From DAOTVD01 sp034437075 (GTDB taxonomy: Bacteria > Chloroflexota > Anaerolineae > Aggregatilineales > J027), in assembly GCA_034437075.1 (NCBI GenBank), contig DAOTVD010000143.1:1-6617 (forward strand): DNA of 6,617 bases, in the 5' to 3' direction. The position numbers were made by a program, and so were the translations under genes. This document shows, in pieces, positions 1-6,186 of this stretch; within the stretch, counting starts at the first letter, position 1, and each line of letters starts with the position of its first letter. The notes under the pieces are model-generated. The model worked only from the letters and a program-made list of their open reading frames with translations. It was not told the DNA's origin and did no database searches.

Positions 1-233
1 TGGGGCGCTACGAAGCCCCACCGAACGAAAAAGGGTCCTTTAGCCCGCTCGCCCAGGGCGGCGAAACGCTCGGTGTCGTGTTGCGCACCCGCGCCAACGT
101 GAAGCCCGTGTTCGTGAGCGTCGGACACAAAGCCACGTTAGACACCACCATTGACTTCGTCTTGCGCTGCACACCCCAATATCGCCTGCCCGAGCCCATT
201 CGGGCCGCGCACAAACACGCGGGCCGTCTATAG
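1..233 (+). CDS. nfi: Endonuclease V (deoxyinosine 3'-endonuclease), C-terminal part
   Basis: This is the last 76 codons of endonuclease V; the 5' part lies left of the window. The frame starts at base 3 and ends with TAG at 231-233. Endonuclease V nicks DNA near deoxyinosine and other deaminated or mismatched bases, starting repair in the cytoplasm. The visible part follows the family's C-terminal pattern: GRYE near the start, then SPL, ETLGVVLRTR, KPVFVSVGH, a helix ending FVLRC, and the signature YRLPEPIRAAH about 10 residues before the stop. The Gly-His pair at visible residues 41-42 is conserved in the family. The catalytic carboxylates are expected further upstream and cannot be checked. 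The gene converges on the histidine kinase at 300-1988, and its last 10 bases are the start of the 38-bp direct repeat. The main alternative would be a pseudogene broken outside the window, but the visible part is intact. Confidence 0.9.
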   Translation, partial: GRYEAPPNEKGSFSPLAQGGETLGVVLRTRANVKPVFVSVGHKATLDTTIDFVLRCTPQYRLPEPIRAAHKHAGRL

Positions 234-261
234 CCCCTCGCTCGTATAGGGCAACACCACC
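224..261. repeat. 38-bp direct repeat, copy 1 (intergenic copy)
   Basis: Identical over 38 bases to 296-333, with a 34-base unrelated spacer (262-295) between them, so the period is 72 bp. This copy begins inside the nfi end and carries its TAG stop. The rest is a non-functional copy of the last ten codons and stop of the neighbouring kinase gene, on the minus strand. It contains the palindrome CTATAG at 228-233, which reads as Leu-stop on both strands. Confidence 0.9.
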
Positions 262-295
262 CTGCTGATTTGTCCGCACCCAATATCTGACAGAT

Positions 296-333
296 CCGTC
301 TATAGCCCCTCGCTCGTATAGGGCAACACCACC
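296..333. repeat. 38-bp direct repeat, copy 2 (kinase 3' end)
   Basis: Second perfect copy of 224-261. Read on the minus strand it encodes the last ten residues of the histidine kinase, its TAG stop (300-302) and four bases beyond. It includes the conserved V-V-L-P end of the ATPase domain, so this copy is probably native and copy 1 the duplicate. The direction of copying is an inference. Confidence 0.88.
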
Positions 334-1988
334 GTAACCTCAGTGCCCTGGCCCAGGTCACTTTTCACAGCGATGTAGCCCTTATGTCGTTCAGCAATCC
401 GCTGCACGATGGCCAACCCCAGGCCCGTCCCACCGAGCCCTTGCACATTTTTGGCCCGATGAAAGGCCATGAAGATATGCTTAAACTCATCTTCAGGAAT
501 ACCAATCCCTTCATCAGAAATGTTAATCATCACGGCCCGGGCATCAGCGGTGATGCTCACCCCCACCGCACCGCCCTCTGGGGAATATTTGAACGCATTC
601 GACATGATATTGTTTAACATAATGCGCAGCAGATTTTCGTCCCCCTCTACAGTCGGAATATCGGCACCGATGTGCCAATCAACATGATGAGAGTTTTCAT
701 ACAAAGGTAGGTATTCTGCTGCCACACTTTTGCAAAGCTGCACCATATCCAATGCCATCAGTTTAAGCGGCACCATATCCGCTTCTAGGCGGCTCAGCGA
801 TAGCACATCTTCCATGAGTTGGCTCATATGCACGGTTTGCTGCTGGATATTGCGCAGTTTATCCAGGCGCTTAGCTTCGTCTAGGCGCTCCCAATAGCGC
901 TCCAGATTGCCCGCGATCATCTGGATGGACGCCAATGGCGTACGAAATTCATGCGACACGGTAGACACAAACCGGCTTTTCATCTCGCGCAACTGGCGTT
1001 CACGTTCCAGGCTCAGGCGCATTTGTTCTTCGGCATATTTCGCGTCAGATATATCGTGCATATTGCACACAATGCCGCGATGGTCGCCATCTTCCAACGG
1101 GGCCAGCCCGACTTCCAGGTAAAGCAGATTGCCGGCTTTGGTCATCGCCCGCAATATAATATGTTCGGGCTGGCTGGTCTTTTTTAAGCGGCGGAGGCTG
1201 GCAACTAAGAGCGGTACATCATCTTGCAAGAACAACTGCACCAAAGGCCAACCATATGTCTCGTCAATTGAATAGCCAAATAGGCGGTCAAAGGCTGGGT
1301 TGGTTTGCGTGATGCTACCATCGGCACGCGCCAGCACAATACTGCTGCTGCTATTGTTCAAGATGGCCTCTACCCGCCGGATCGCGCGCGCCAATTCTGC
1401 GGTCCGCAGGGCAACCCGCTCTTGCAAGACGGCGTTGGCGGCTTCCATCTCGGCATACAGCAGCGCATTTTCTAGCAGATAGGACGCCGTGCGCGCGTAC
1501 ATACTCAGCAAGCGCAGATCACCTTCCGAAAAGGCATCAACTTGTTCGTGTTGCAAATCCAGCGCGCCGACCAGACGGTACGACCCGACCAGCGGCACCA
1601 CGAGTTCCGAGCGTGTGCGCGCATCGCCCACCACATAACGCGGGTCGTCCGTGACATCTGGCGCATAAATGATGATATTTTGGCGCATAGCCTCGGGCAC
1701 CAGGCCGGGGCCATCGAGCATCAATTGCTCTTGGGGCTGCGCGTCATACTGCCCACCCCGCGCCAAGCGCCGAATCGTTTGATGGTCTTTATCCAGAATC
1801 ATCAGACCACAATCGCTATGGCCGAAAATCTGCACCACGGCCTGAATCAACTGCTGGCTAAGGGTTTCCAGGTCAGCGTACGGCAAAATCATATCTAGCG
1901 TTTCGTGTAAGCGCCATAAATCATCAGCCTGGCGGCTCTCCCAGTTTTCCATACCTTGGTTGCCTGAACCATTTATTTGCATTTGCAT
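300..1988 (-). CDS. Soluble GAF-PAS sensor histidine kinase
   Basis: A 562-residue two-component sensor kinase with no membrane segment, so cytoplasmic. Domains in order: GAF (about 30-178), a coiled-coil signalling helix (about 180-208), PAS (about 205-325), HisKA dimerisation domain, and HATPase (about 450-556). The H-box SHEFRTPL at 345-352 has phosphoacceptor His346. The N-box NIMSNAFKYSP gives Asn464; the G1 box is DEGIGIP (492-498), the F-box IFMAFHR (505-511) and the G2 box GGTGLGLAIV (519-528). Every catalytic motif is present, so it should autophosphorylate. No response regulator is in the window, so its partner is unknown. The start is uncertain: ATG at 1988, 1982 or 1952 are all possible and none has a good ribosome site; the longest is given. 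It lies 75 bp after the pilus operon and may have its own promoter. The signal sensed by GAF or PAS cannot be predicted. Confidence 0.93.
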   Translation of the reverse strand: MQMQINGSGNQGMENWESRQADDLWRLHETLDMILPYADLETLSQQLIQAVVQIFGHSDCGLMILDKDHQTIRRLARGGQYDAQPQEQLMLDGPGLVPEAMRQNIIIYAPDVTDDPRYVVGDARTRSELVVPLVGSYRLVGALDLQHEQVDAFSEGDLRLLSMYARTASYLLENALLYAEMEAANAVLQERVALRTAELARAIRRVEAILNNSSSSIVLARADGSITQTNPAFDRLFGYSIDETYGWPLVQLFLQDDVPLLVASLRRLKKTSQPEHIILRAMTKAGNLLYLEVGLAPLEDGDHRGIVCNMHDISDAKYAEEQMRLSLERERQLREMKSRFVSTVSHEFRTPLASIQMIAGNLERYWERLDEAKRLDKLRNIQQQTVHMSQLMEDVLSLSRLEADMVPLKLMALDMVQLCKSVAAEYLPLYENSHHVDWHIGADIPTVEGDENLLRIMLNNIMSNAFKYSPEGGAVGVSITADARAVMINISDEGIGIPEDEFKHIFMAFHRAKNVQGLGGTGLGLAIVQRIAERHKGYIAVKSDLGQGTEVTVVLPYTSEGL

Positions 1989-2051
1989 TGACCGTCACTT
2001 TCTCACATTTAGAATGCGAAGCCACCCCAGACCGCGCGCCTCAATTACTTC

Positions 2052-2080
2052 ACTATATGATAATTATTCGAATACGTGAA
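2052..2080 (-). promoter_or_regulatory. Candidate sigma-70-type promoter for the histidine kinase
   Basis: On the minus strand, TTCACG (2075-2080) and TATAGT (2052-2057) are separated by exactly 17 bases. TATAGT matches the TATAAT consensus at five of six positions and TTCACG matches TTGACA at four of six. The stretch is AT-rich compared with the surrounding GC-rich DNA. It overlaps the 3' end of the PilO-like gene and would give a leader of roughly 57 nt. No hairpin terminator was found in the 75-bp gap (1989-2063), so read-through from the upstream operon remains possible. Confidence 0.4.
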
Positions 2081-3230
2081 CAGCATCTATTGCGATCACG
2101 GTACCATCACTGGCCGGGTTAGCACGCCCAGTATTGCGAATCGTCAGGGTATGAACGCCCGAACCCAGGTCCTGCAAATACACGCTCTGGCCGAACGTGC
2201 CCTGCGGGGCGTACCCGTCTACTTCTTGGTATAAGACATCATCAATATAAAGTTCGAAGATGCCAAAGTTATTATAGGCCACGAATTGCACCGCAATACT
2301 CGTGCCGATGAAATTCACAGCCAGGGCCGCGTCCGCATCTAAGCTGTAATGATAATGACCGCCATAGCCGTTGACCGATTCCATATATACCCACTCTCCG
2401 GCGATGCGGTTCAGCGCAGCGCTATCGTCGTCATACGTGCCCGGCCCAATCACCATGTCCGTGAACGGGGTCGCGCTGGGGAGCGGTGTTAAGGTTGGCG
2501 ACGGCGAGGGGCTGGGGGTTGCGCTAGGCAAACGCACGGGCGTGACCATGGTCGGCGTGGGCTGAGTGGGAGTGACCACCACCGCCGCGAGCGTTTGCGG
2601 TGCCATGGCGGTCGATTGCGCGGGTGGCTCCGCGAACACATCCGCCACAGGAAGCGGCCCCGGCGTGGCGAATGCCGATCCGTAAAAGACCAAGCCCAAG
2701 GTTAACTGGCTAGCCTCCGCCGTGCGCAGTTGTAAATCACGCACTTGCAAGGCCCGTGACCGCATAGTTGGCACCCCCGCGAGCATCTGCATCAGCCGCT
2801 GAGCAGAACCTTGCATCACGATTTCGACATCGCGCAGGGTGACAGCCGCGCCCGTTTCCGCTTCAGCATCGCGGGTTTGCAAACTGACGACCTCAACTTC
2901 GTGGTTCGCTGCGCTATCGTACAAGGCCGCGAGCAAACCATCGATCTCCGTTTCGCTGAGCAAGCCGACAACGGCGGTCGCTAACTGGGTTTCGACATGC
3001 GCCCGCTGAGCGTCAATATCGCTCATATCGGTCGAATCGACGGCATCGCGCGCGCTGATTTGCGTACGGGCTGCCGCCACTTGTTGCCGGGCGTCCTCCG
3101 CTTGGCTATATGTAGGCGCGATCACCAGCGCGCCAAAAGCAAGATTACCCACCACGAGCAGCAGCGCTAAGCCCGGCAAAAGCAGCGCACGCGGTTCGCT
3201 AAGCATCTCACGCAAATCAACCGCTTTCAT
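2064..3230 (-). CDS. PilO-like pilus assembly protein fused to a C-terminal beta-sandwich domain
   Basis: A 388-residue protein. A short cytoplasmic N-terminus (1-14) is followed by one membrane segment (about 15-38), a coiled-coil region (about 41-85) and a ferredoxin-like PilO/GspM-type domain (about 92-185). The last contains the family-like pattern V-x-M-Q-G-S-A-x-R-L and a strand VRDLQLR. Residues 186-256 are low complexity, and 219-256 is a Thr/Pro/Ser linker. Residues 264-388 form a predicted beta-sandwich (GTYDDD, GEWVYMESVNGYGGHYHYS, FELYIDDVLY, VHTLTIRNTG, VIAIDAVHV), resembling galactose-binding-like domains of secreted Chloroflexota proteins. PilO normally pairs with PilN to align the pilus machine and is only about 200 residues long, so the extension is unusual. 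The start at 3230 is set by a strong AAGGGG site and leaves a 14-nt overlap with the PilN-like gene; the frame is open further upstream but reads non-typical sequence inside that gene. The PilO call is good, the ligand of the last domain unknown. Confidence 0.8.
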   Translation of the reverse strand: MKAVDLREMLSEPRALLLPGLALLLVVGNLAFGALVIAPTYSQAEDARQQVAAARTQISARDAVDSTDMSDIDAQRAHVETQLATAVVGLLSETEIDGLLAALYDSAANHEVEVVSLQTRDAEAETGAAVTLRDVEIVMQGSAQRLMQMLAGVPTMRSRALQVRDLQLRTAEASQLTLGLVFYGSAFATPGPLPVADVFAEPPAQSTAMAPQTLAAVVVTPTQPTPTMVTPVRLPSATPSPSPSPTLTPLPSATPFTDMVIGPGTYDDDSAALNRIAGEWVYMESVNGYGGHYHYSLDADAALAVNFIGTSIAVQFVAYNNFGIFELYIDDVLYQEVDGYAPQGTFGQSVYLQDLGSGVHTLTIRNTGRANPASDGTVIAIDAVHVFE

Positions 3231-3831
3231 CGTGTTCCCCTTCAAATTCTGCCAAGATGGCAAACCGGATGTGGCGCGCGTCCTGGGTTGCCAGAGCCGA
3301 ATAATCCGCCGGGGTGACCGTCGGGCGGCCCGTGCTGGGCTGGTTAATGACCTGCAAACTCTGGATGATAATCCGCCGGAAACCTGGCCAATCTTCAAGC
3401 CGCGCGCTATAGGTGCGTACATCGGTTTCATTGCGGGCGCGGCCTTCTAGGATGAGATGCCCGCCATAATGCGTCACATCCGTTAGCTGGAGGGTGTTTG
3501 TATCATAATCCGCTAGCACAGCAAACGCCCCTGGCCAATCGATTTGTTCGGCTTGCAAGCCCGCTACCTGATTTTCTACAGCGGCCAGGTCGCGCCGCAG
3601 GGCGCTCAGGGCGGCTTCAGCCGCCTGGCGCGTGGGTTCGGGCGCGGTCGGTTGGGCCAGTTGGGTTTCGAGTGCGCCTAGCTCGGCTTCTTGCACGGTG
3701 TAATCCGCCGTTAACGAGTTGCTGAGCAAATACAAGGGCAGGAACAACCCCGCCAAACTGGCCACCAGCAACAGTGCGATGAATTTTCCCGGCAGTTTAA
3801 CGCGCGGAGTCGCGCTGGTCGTCTCGTGCAT
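3217..3831 (-). CDS. PilN-like type IV pilus assembly protein
   Basis: A 204-residue bitopic membrane protein: short basic cytoplasmic tail (1-16), membrane segment (about 17-38), coiled coil rich in Ala, Glu and Gln (about 42-95), then a PilN-type domain (about 97-165). That domain shows the pattern of strand LQLTDV, strand HLILEGRA, helix DVRTYSARLEDWPGF and strand IIIQSLQV. A polar tail of about 40 residues follows. PilN bridges the cytoplasmic PilM ring to PilO in type IV pilus systems. The usual N-terminal INLLP-like PilM-docking motif is not seen. The ATG at 3831 is preferred to one at 3837 because GAGG then lies eight bases away rather than two; a longer open frame to 3924 runs inside the peptidase gene. 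It starts 10 nt after the peptidase stop and overlaps the PilO-like gene by 14 nt. A GspL-type secretion protein is an alternative. Confidence 0.75.
   Translation of the reverse strand: MHETTSATPRVKLPGKFIALLLVASLAGLFLPLYLLSNSLTADYTVQEAELGALETQLAQPTAPEPTRQAAEAALSALRRDLAAVENQVAGLQAEQIDWPGAFAVLADYDTNTLQLTDVTHYGGHLILEGRARNETDVRTYSARLEDWPGFRRIIIQSLQVINQPSTGRPTVTPADYSALATQDARHIRFAILAEFEGEHDESG
3237..3242 (-). promoter_or_regulatory. Ribosome binding site of the PilO-like gene
   Basis: AAGGGG on the minus strand, six bases before the ATG at 3230. It lies within the last codons of the PilN-like gene. It decides the start of the PilO-like gene against an ATG 201 bases further upstream. Confidence 0.75.
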
Positions 3832-3839
3832 TATCATCA

Positions 3840-3843
3840 CCTC
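3840..3843 (-). promoter_or_regulatory. Ribosome binding site of the PilN-like gene
   Basis: GAGG on the minus strand, partly inside the TGA stop of the prepilin peptidase. It is eight bases from the ATG at 3831 and only two from the ATG at 3837, which favours the inner start and suggests translational coupling. Confidence 0.65.
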
Positions 3844-4507
3844 ACAGAACTTGCATGATATAGGGCCCCAAGGCCCCCAGACACAAAAACGGCGCATAGG
3901 GCAAGCTACGCTGTGGCGAAACACCCCGCGCCAACAAGCTCATCGCCACTGCCGCGCCTAGCCCGCCGCCGATGAGCAAGGCCGCCATGATCCCCGGGAA
4001 ACCGAGGAGCGCGCCCAACACCCCCGCCAGCTTCACATCCCCCGCCCCAAGTTGACCGGGCTTGAGCCACCACACGGGCAAGAAACAAACCAGCGCAAAG
4101 CCGACACCCACGAGCGATAAGCGTAAGGCGTCCGCGCCGTTGGCCGCCTGCACGACCAGAATAATCGCCAAAGCCGGAACCAGCATGACATTCAGCACCA
4201 GGCGATGCCGCAGGTCAATCAGTGCAATGGCCAATAGAAAAGCATACCCAGCCAATATCGCCATGCCATCCGGCCCCAGGCGCCACCACACCAGGCCAAA
4301 CACCGCCGCGCTGAGTAACTCGCAACCCGCGCGGACGACTTCCGAGGCGGAAGCAGGGCCACGCAACACGCTCGCTAACGCAAGGGGTGGTCGCTGGATG
4401 GCTTCGCCAGATGTGGCCGTCGTCATCGCCAAACGATCCGCGCCTTCGGCGGCCCAGGCCAACAACCAAGTCAGGCCAACGCCCATCAATGGAGCCAAGA
4501 TCAACAT
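3842..4507 (-). CDS. Prepilin peptidase (A24 aspartic family) without zinc cysteines
   Basis: A 221-residue polytopic membrane protein that would cleave the leader peptide of type IV prepilins or pseudopilins at the inner membrane. Both catalytic aspartates are present: Asp98 in ALIDLRHRLVLN and Asp157 in GAGDVKLAG. The C-terminal motif LPYAPFLCLGA (202-212) corresponds to the family's PFGPFLALGA-like end. About seven or eight hydrophobic segments can be seen. The N-terminal 75 residues still follow the outline of the PilD methyltransferase region (a leading hydrophobic helix, PPLALASVLRG, then CELLSAAVFGLVWWRLG like YPLVELLTGLLF). Both Cys-x-x-Cys pairs of that region are missing. ATG at 4507 is chosen: it follows AAGG by nine bases and lies 14 nt after the upstream stop. 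A longer frame from 4645 would run inside the previous gene and adds a non-membrane, basic segment. The peptidase call is firm; N-methylation activity is doubtful. Confidence 0.9.
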   Translation of the reverse strand: MLILAPLMGVGLTWLLAWAAEGADRLAMTTATSGEAIQRPPLALASVLRGPASASEVVRAGCELLSAAVFGLVWWRLGPDGMAILAGYAFLLAIALIDLRHRLVLNVMLVPALAIILVVQAANGADALRLSLVGVGFALVCFLPVWWLKPGQLGAGDVKLAGVLGALLGFPGIMAALLIGGGLGAAVAMSLLARGVSPQRSLPYAPFLCLGALGPYIMQVL

Positions 4508-4516
4508 AACGGCGCG

Positions 4517-4520
4517 CCTT
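4517..4520 (-). promoter_or_regulatory. Ribosome binding site of the prepilin peptidase
   Basis: AAGG on the minus strand in the 14-nt gap, nine bases before the ATG at 4507. It is modest in strength but supports this start over the upstream in-frame ATG at 4645. Confidence 0.5.
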
Positions 4521-4521
4521 G

Positions 4522-6186
4522 TTAGACTCGTAAGGCAGGTAAGGCCATGATGACCTCCGCGCCGCCCGCTTCGGTATTGTGCGCGCGCAACGTGCCCCGA
4601 TGCGCTTCGGTAATCATGCGCACATAGGCCAACCCCAGCCCACACAACGCCCGACCGCCCCGGTAAAAGTGGCCGTCAATCGCAGCTAGGGCGTCTTCGG
4701 GCAAGCCCGGCCCGCTATCGCACACGCTAATGATGATTTCATCCGCACCGTACAGAAGGCGCACCAGCACGGTGCTAGCCGGGGGCGCATAGCGCAGGGC
4801 ATTATCCAGCAACTTGAGCACGCTCCGATAAATGGTCTGCATATCGCCGCGCGTCCAATAGGGTTGGCCATGGATGTTGAATTCAATCTGGCTGAAACGC
4901 GCTTCGGCCACATGCGCCATGTCATCGATAGCCTTGCCGACCGCGCTGGCCACATCCGCCGGGCCATACACGCCGCCCGCCTGAGTCAGGCCGCCCAACT
5001 CGATGAGTTTATCCAGCAAGATGCTGGTTTGGGCGCTCGTGTCGTGCAATTGCTGCAATAAATAGATGTCTTCGACGCCCATATTCGGGCTGTCGGCCAA
5101 TAAACTGATATACCCCTCGGCTGAGTTAATGAAGCGTTTCATGTCGTAGGTCAACCCTTCGTGGAGCAATTCGGCAATGCGCCGGATGCGGCGCGCGCCG
5201 CTTTCTAGGGCGGCGTACTGGCGCGCGGTCTGCACCGCCTGGGCAGTGTAGGTCGCCACCGCAAGCATGAGTTTTTCTTGGCCCGCGCTAAAGGGTTTAC
5301 CATCGGCATGGTGTGCCACGGACAGCACGCCAATCGTCGCGCCACCGATGGTAATGGGCACATACATCACGGATTCGACCAGATAGCCCGTTTTGATCTT
5401 GATTTGCCCGCTGCCCGCATTACCCGTCGCGCGCATTGGCTTTCCAGACGAAACCACCTGCCCGGCCAGGCTACCGGTCAAGGGCAAACGCATATCCTCT
5501 TTGCCCTCCAGGCCCCGATGCGCTTCGAGCTCTAATTCGCCCGTGAAGGGATTCACCAACCAGACCGCCGCCTCGTTAGCGCCAAAGGCCCCATAGAGAA
5601 TATCGACGGCAGCTTGTACGACGCTCCCGGTCTCCAAAGAGGCCGTCAGGCGCTGGCCGATTTCGAGCAGACGGTCGAATAAATCGTGCTCGGCGCGAAA
5701 AGCCACCCCAGCAGGCGACTCGGTACGGCTGAGTTGGATGTTAAGCTCCAAATGGCCCACCATCAGATGATCGCCATCCGTCAGCGCGTAGGGCGTATGG
5801 AATCCGATGCTGGCGCCGTTAAGCCAGGTGCCATTGGTACTGCCCGCATCCAGCACATACAAATGGTTATCGTCTGAGCGCAGCAGAATATGCCGCCGGG
5901 ATACACCGAGTTGCTCGGCATCTTCGTAGCTCAACAAGGGCACGAAATCCGCGCCGAATTCGCCACGGCCCAGGGTTACTTCGCCGCAGACTTCCAGCGC
6001 CAGGCTACACGCGGGGTCGTAAGCAGGCATCAACCGGATACGCCAACCCGGTGCATCTGGCGCAGCATCTTCGGGCACGCGCCGGTAATGTACCCCGGCC
6101 TGGCGTTCGAGTTGCTCGCGCAGGAGTTCGTCATTCAGTTCGCTGGTTACCGCTTTCACACGGTCTTCGGATGTGGAACTCGTCAT
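4522..6186 (-). CDS. FHA-GAF protein with degenerate histidine-kinase module
   Basis: A 554-residue soluble protein. An FHA domain (about 67-150) has all the usual phosphothreonine-binding positions: GR (73-74), SRRH (96-99) and STNGTWLNG (116-124). A GAF domain follows (about 165-325), then a dimerisation-like helical region (about 330-400) and an HATPase domain (about 445-550). The ATPase motifs look sound: N-box LLDNALRYAP with Asn462, G1 box DSGPGLP (490-496), FYRG (507-510) and G2 box GLGLAYV (516-522), with a short ATP lid. In the H-box, LTYDMKRFINSAEGYISLLA (345-364) lines up with SHELRTPL...GY..LL, and puts Tyr347 where the phosphoacceptor His belongs. His342, five residues earlier, could be an unorthodox substitute. 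It may therefore act as an ATP-bound signalling or scaffold protein rather than an ordinary kinase. The start is well fixed: GAGGAG eight bases upstream and a 4-nt ATGA overlap with the preceding gene. Its place in a pilus operon suggests a regulatory role there. Confidence 0.88.
   Translation of the reverse strand: MTSSTSEDRVKAVTSELNDELLREQLERQAGVHYRRVPEDAAPDAPGWRIRLMPAYDPACSLALEVCGEVTLGRGEFGADFVPLLSYEDAEQLGVSRRHILLRSDDNHLYVLDAGSTNGTWLNGASIGFHTPYALTDGDHLMVGHLELNIQLSRTESPAGVAFRAEHDLFDRLLEIGQRLTASLETGSVVQAAVDILYGAFGANEAAVWLVNPFTGELELEAHRGLEGKEDMRLPLTGSLAGQVVSSGKPMRATGNAGSGQIKIKTGYLVESVMYVPITIGGATIGVLSVAHHADGKPFSAGQEKLMLAVATYTAQAVQTARQYAALESGARRIRRIAELLHEGLTYDMKRFINSAEGYISLLADSPNMGVEDIYLLQQLHDTSAQTSILLDKLIELGGLTQAGGVYGPADVASAVGKAIDDMAHVAEARFSQIEFNIHGQPYWTRGDMQTIYRSVLKLLDNALRYAPPASTVLVRLLYGADEIIISVCDSGPGLPEDALAAIDGHFYRGGRALCGLGLAYVRMITEAHRGTLRAHNTEAGGAEVIMALPALRV

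Noticed and set aside
228..302. Intrinsic terminator between the convergent nfi and kinase genes.
   Set aside because: The only stems found are 4-5 bp (CCCT/AGGG within the repeat; ATCTG/CAGAT at 285-295), with no following T tract on either strand.
224..333. Minimal CRISPR array: two identical 38-bp repeats separated by a 34-bp spacer.
   Set aside because: The sizes fit, but there are only two copies, one repeat is protein-coding for the kinase C-terminus and the other overlaps nfi, and no cas gene is in view.
8..361. A minus-strand 117-codon open frame with a duplicated peptide WCCPIRARGYRR.
   Set aside because: It runs opposite to nfi and out of frame with the kinase end. The peptide repeat is only the 38-bp DNA repeat read in a wrong frame (72-bp period, a multiple of three).
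2463..2573. DNA-level tandem repeat in the PilO-like gene.
   Set aside because: It encodes a Thr/Pro/Ser linker; the codons vary and there is no fixed repeat unit, so it is low-complexity protein rather than a DNA repeat.
3231..3431. Upstream extension of the PilO-like gene to an ATG at 3431.
   Set aside because: The 67 added residues lie in the PilN-like coding sequence in another frame and are very Arg/Ser-rich; the AAGGGG site and membrane topology favour 3230.
4062..4550. A plus-strand 162-codon open frame opposite the prepilin peptidase.
   Set aside because: It is a shadow of a gene with clear catalytic motifs, its translation is Arg/Ser/Thr/Pro-rich with no recognisable domain, and no ribosome site stands out.
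4508..4645. Upstream extension of the prepilin peptidase to an ATG at 4645.
   Set aside because: The added 46 residues lie inside the FHA-GAF gene in another frame, are basic and non-membrane, and do not resemble a peptidase N-terminus; the ATG at 4507 has a ribosome site.
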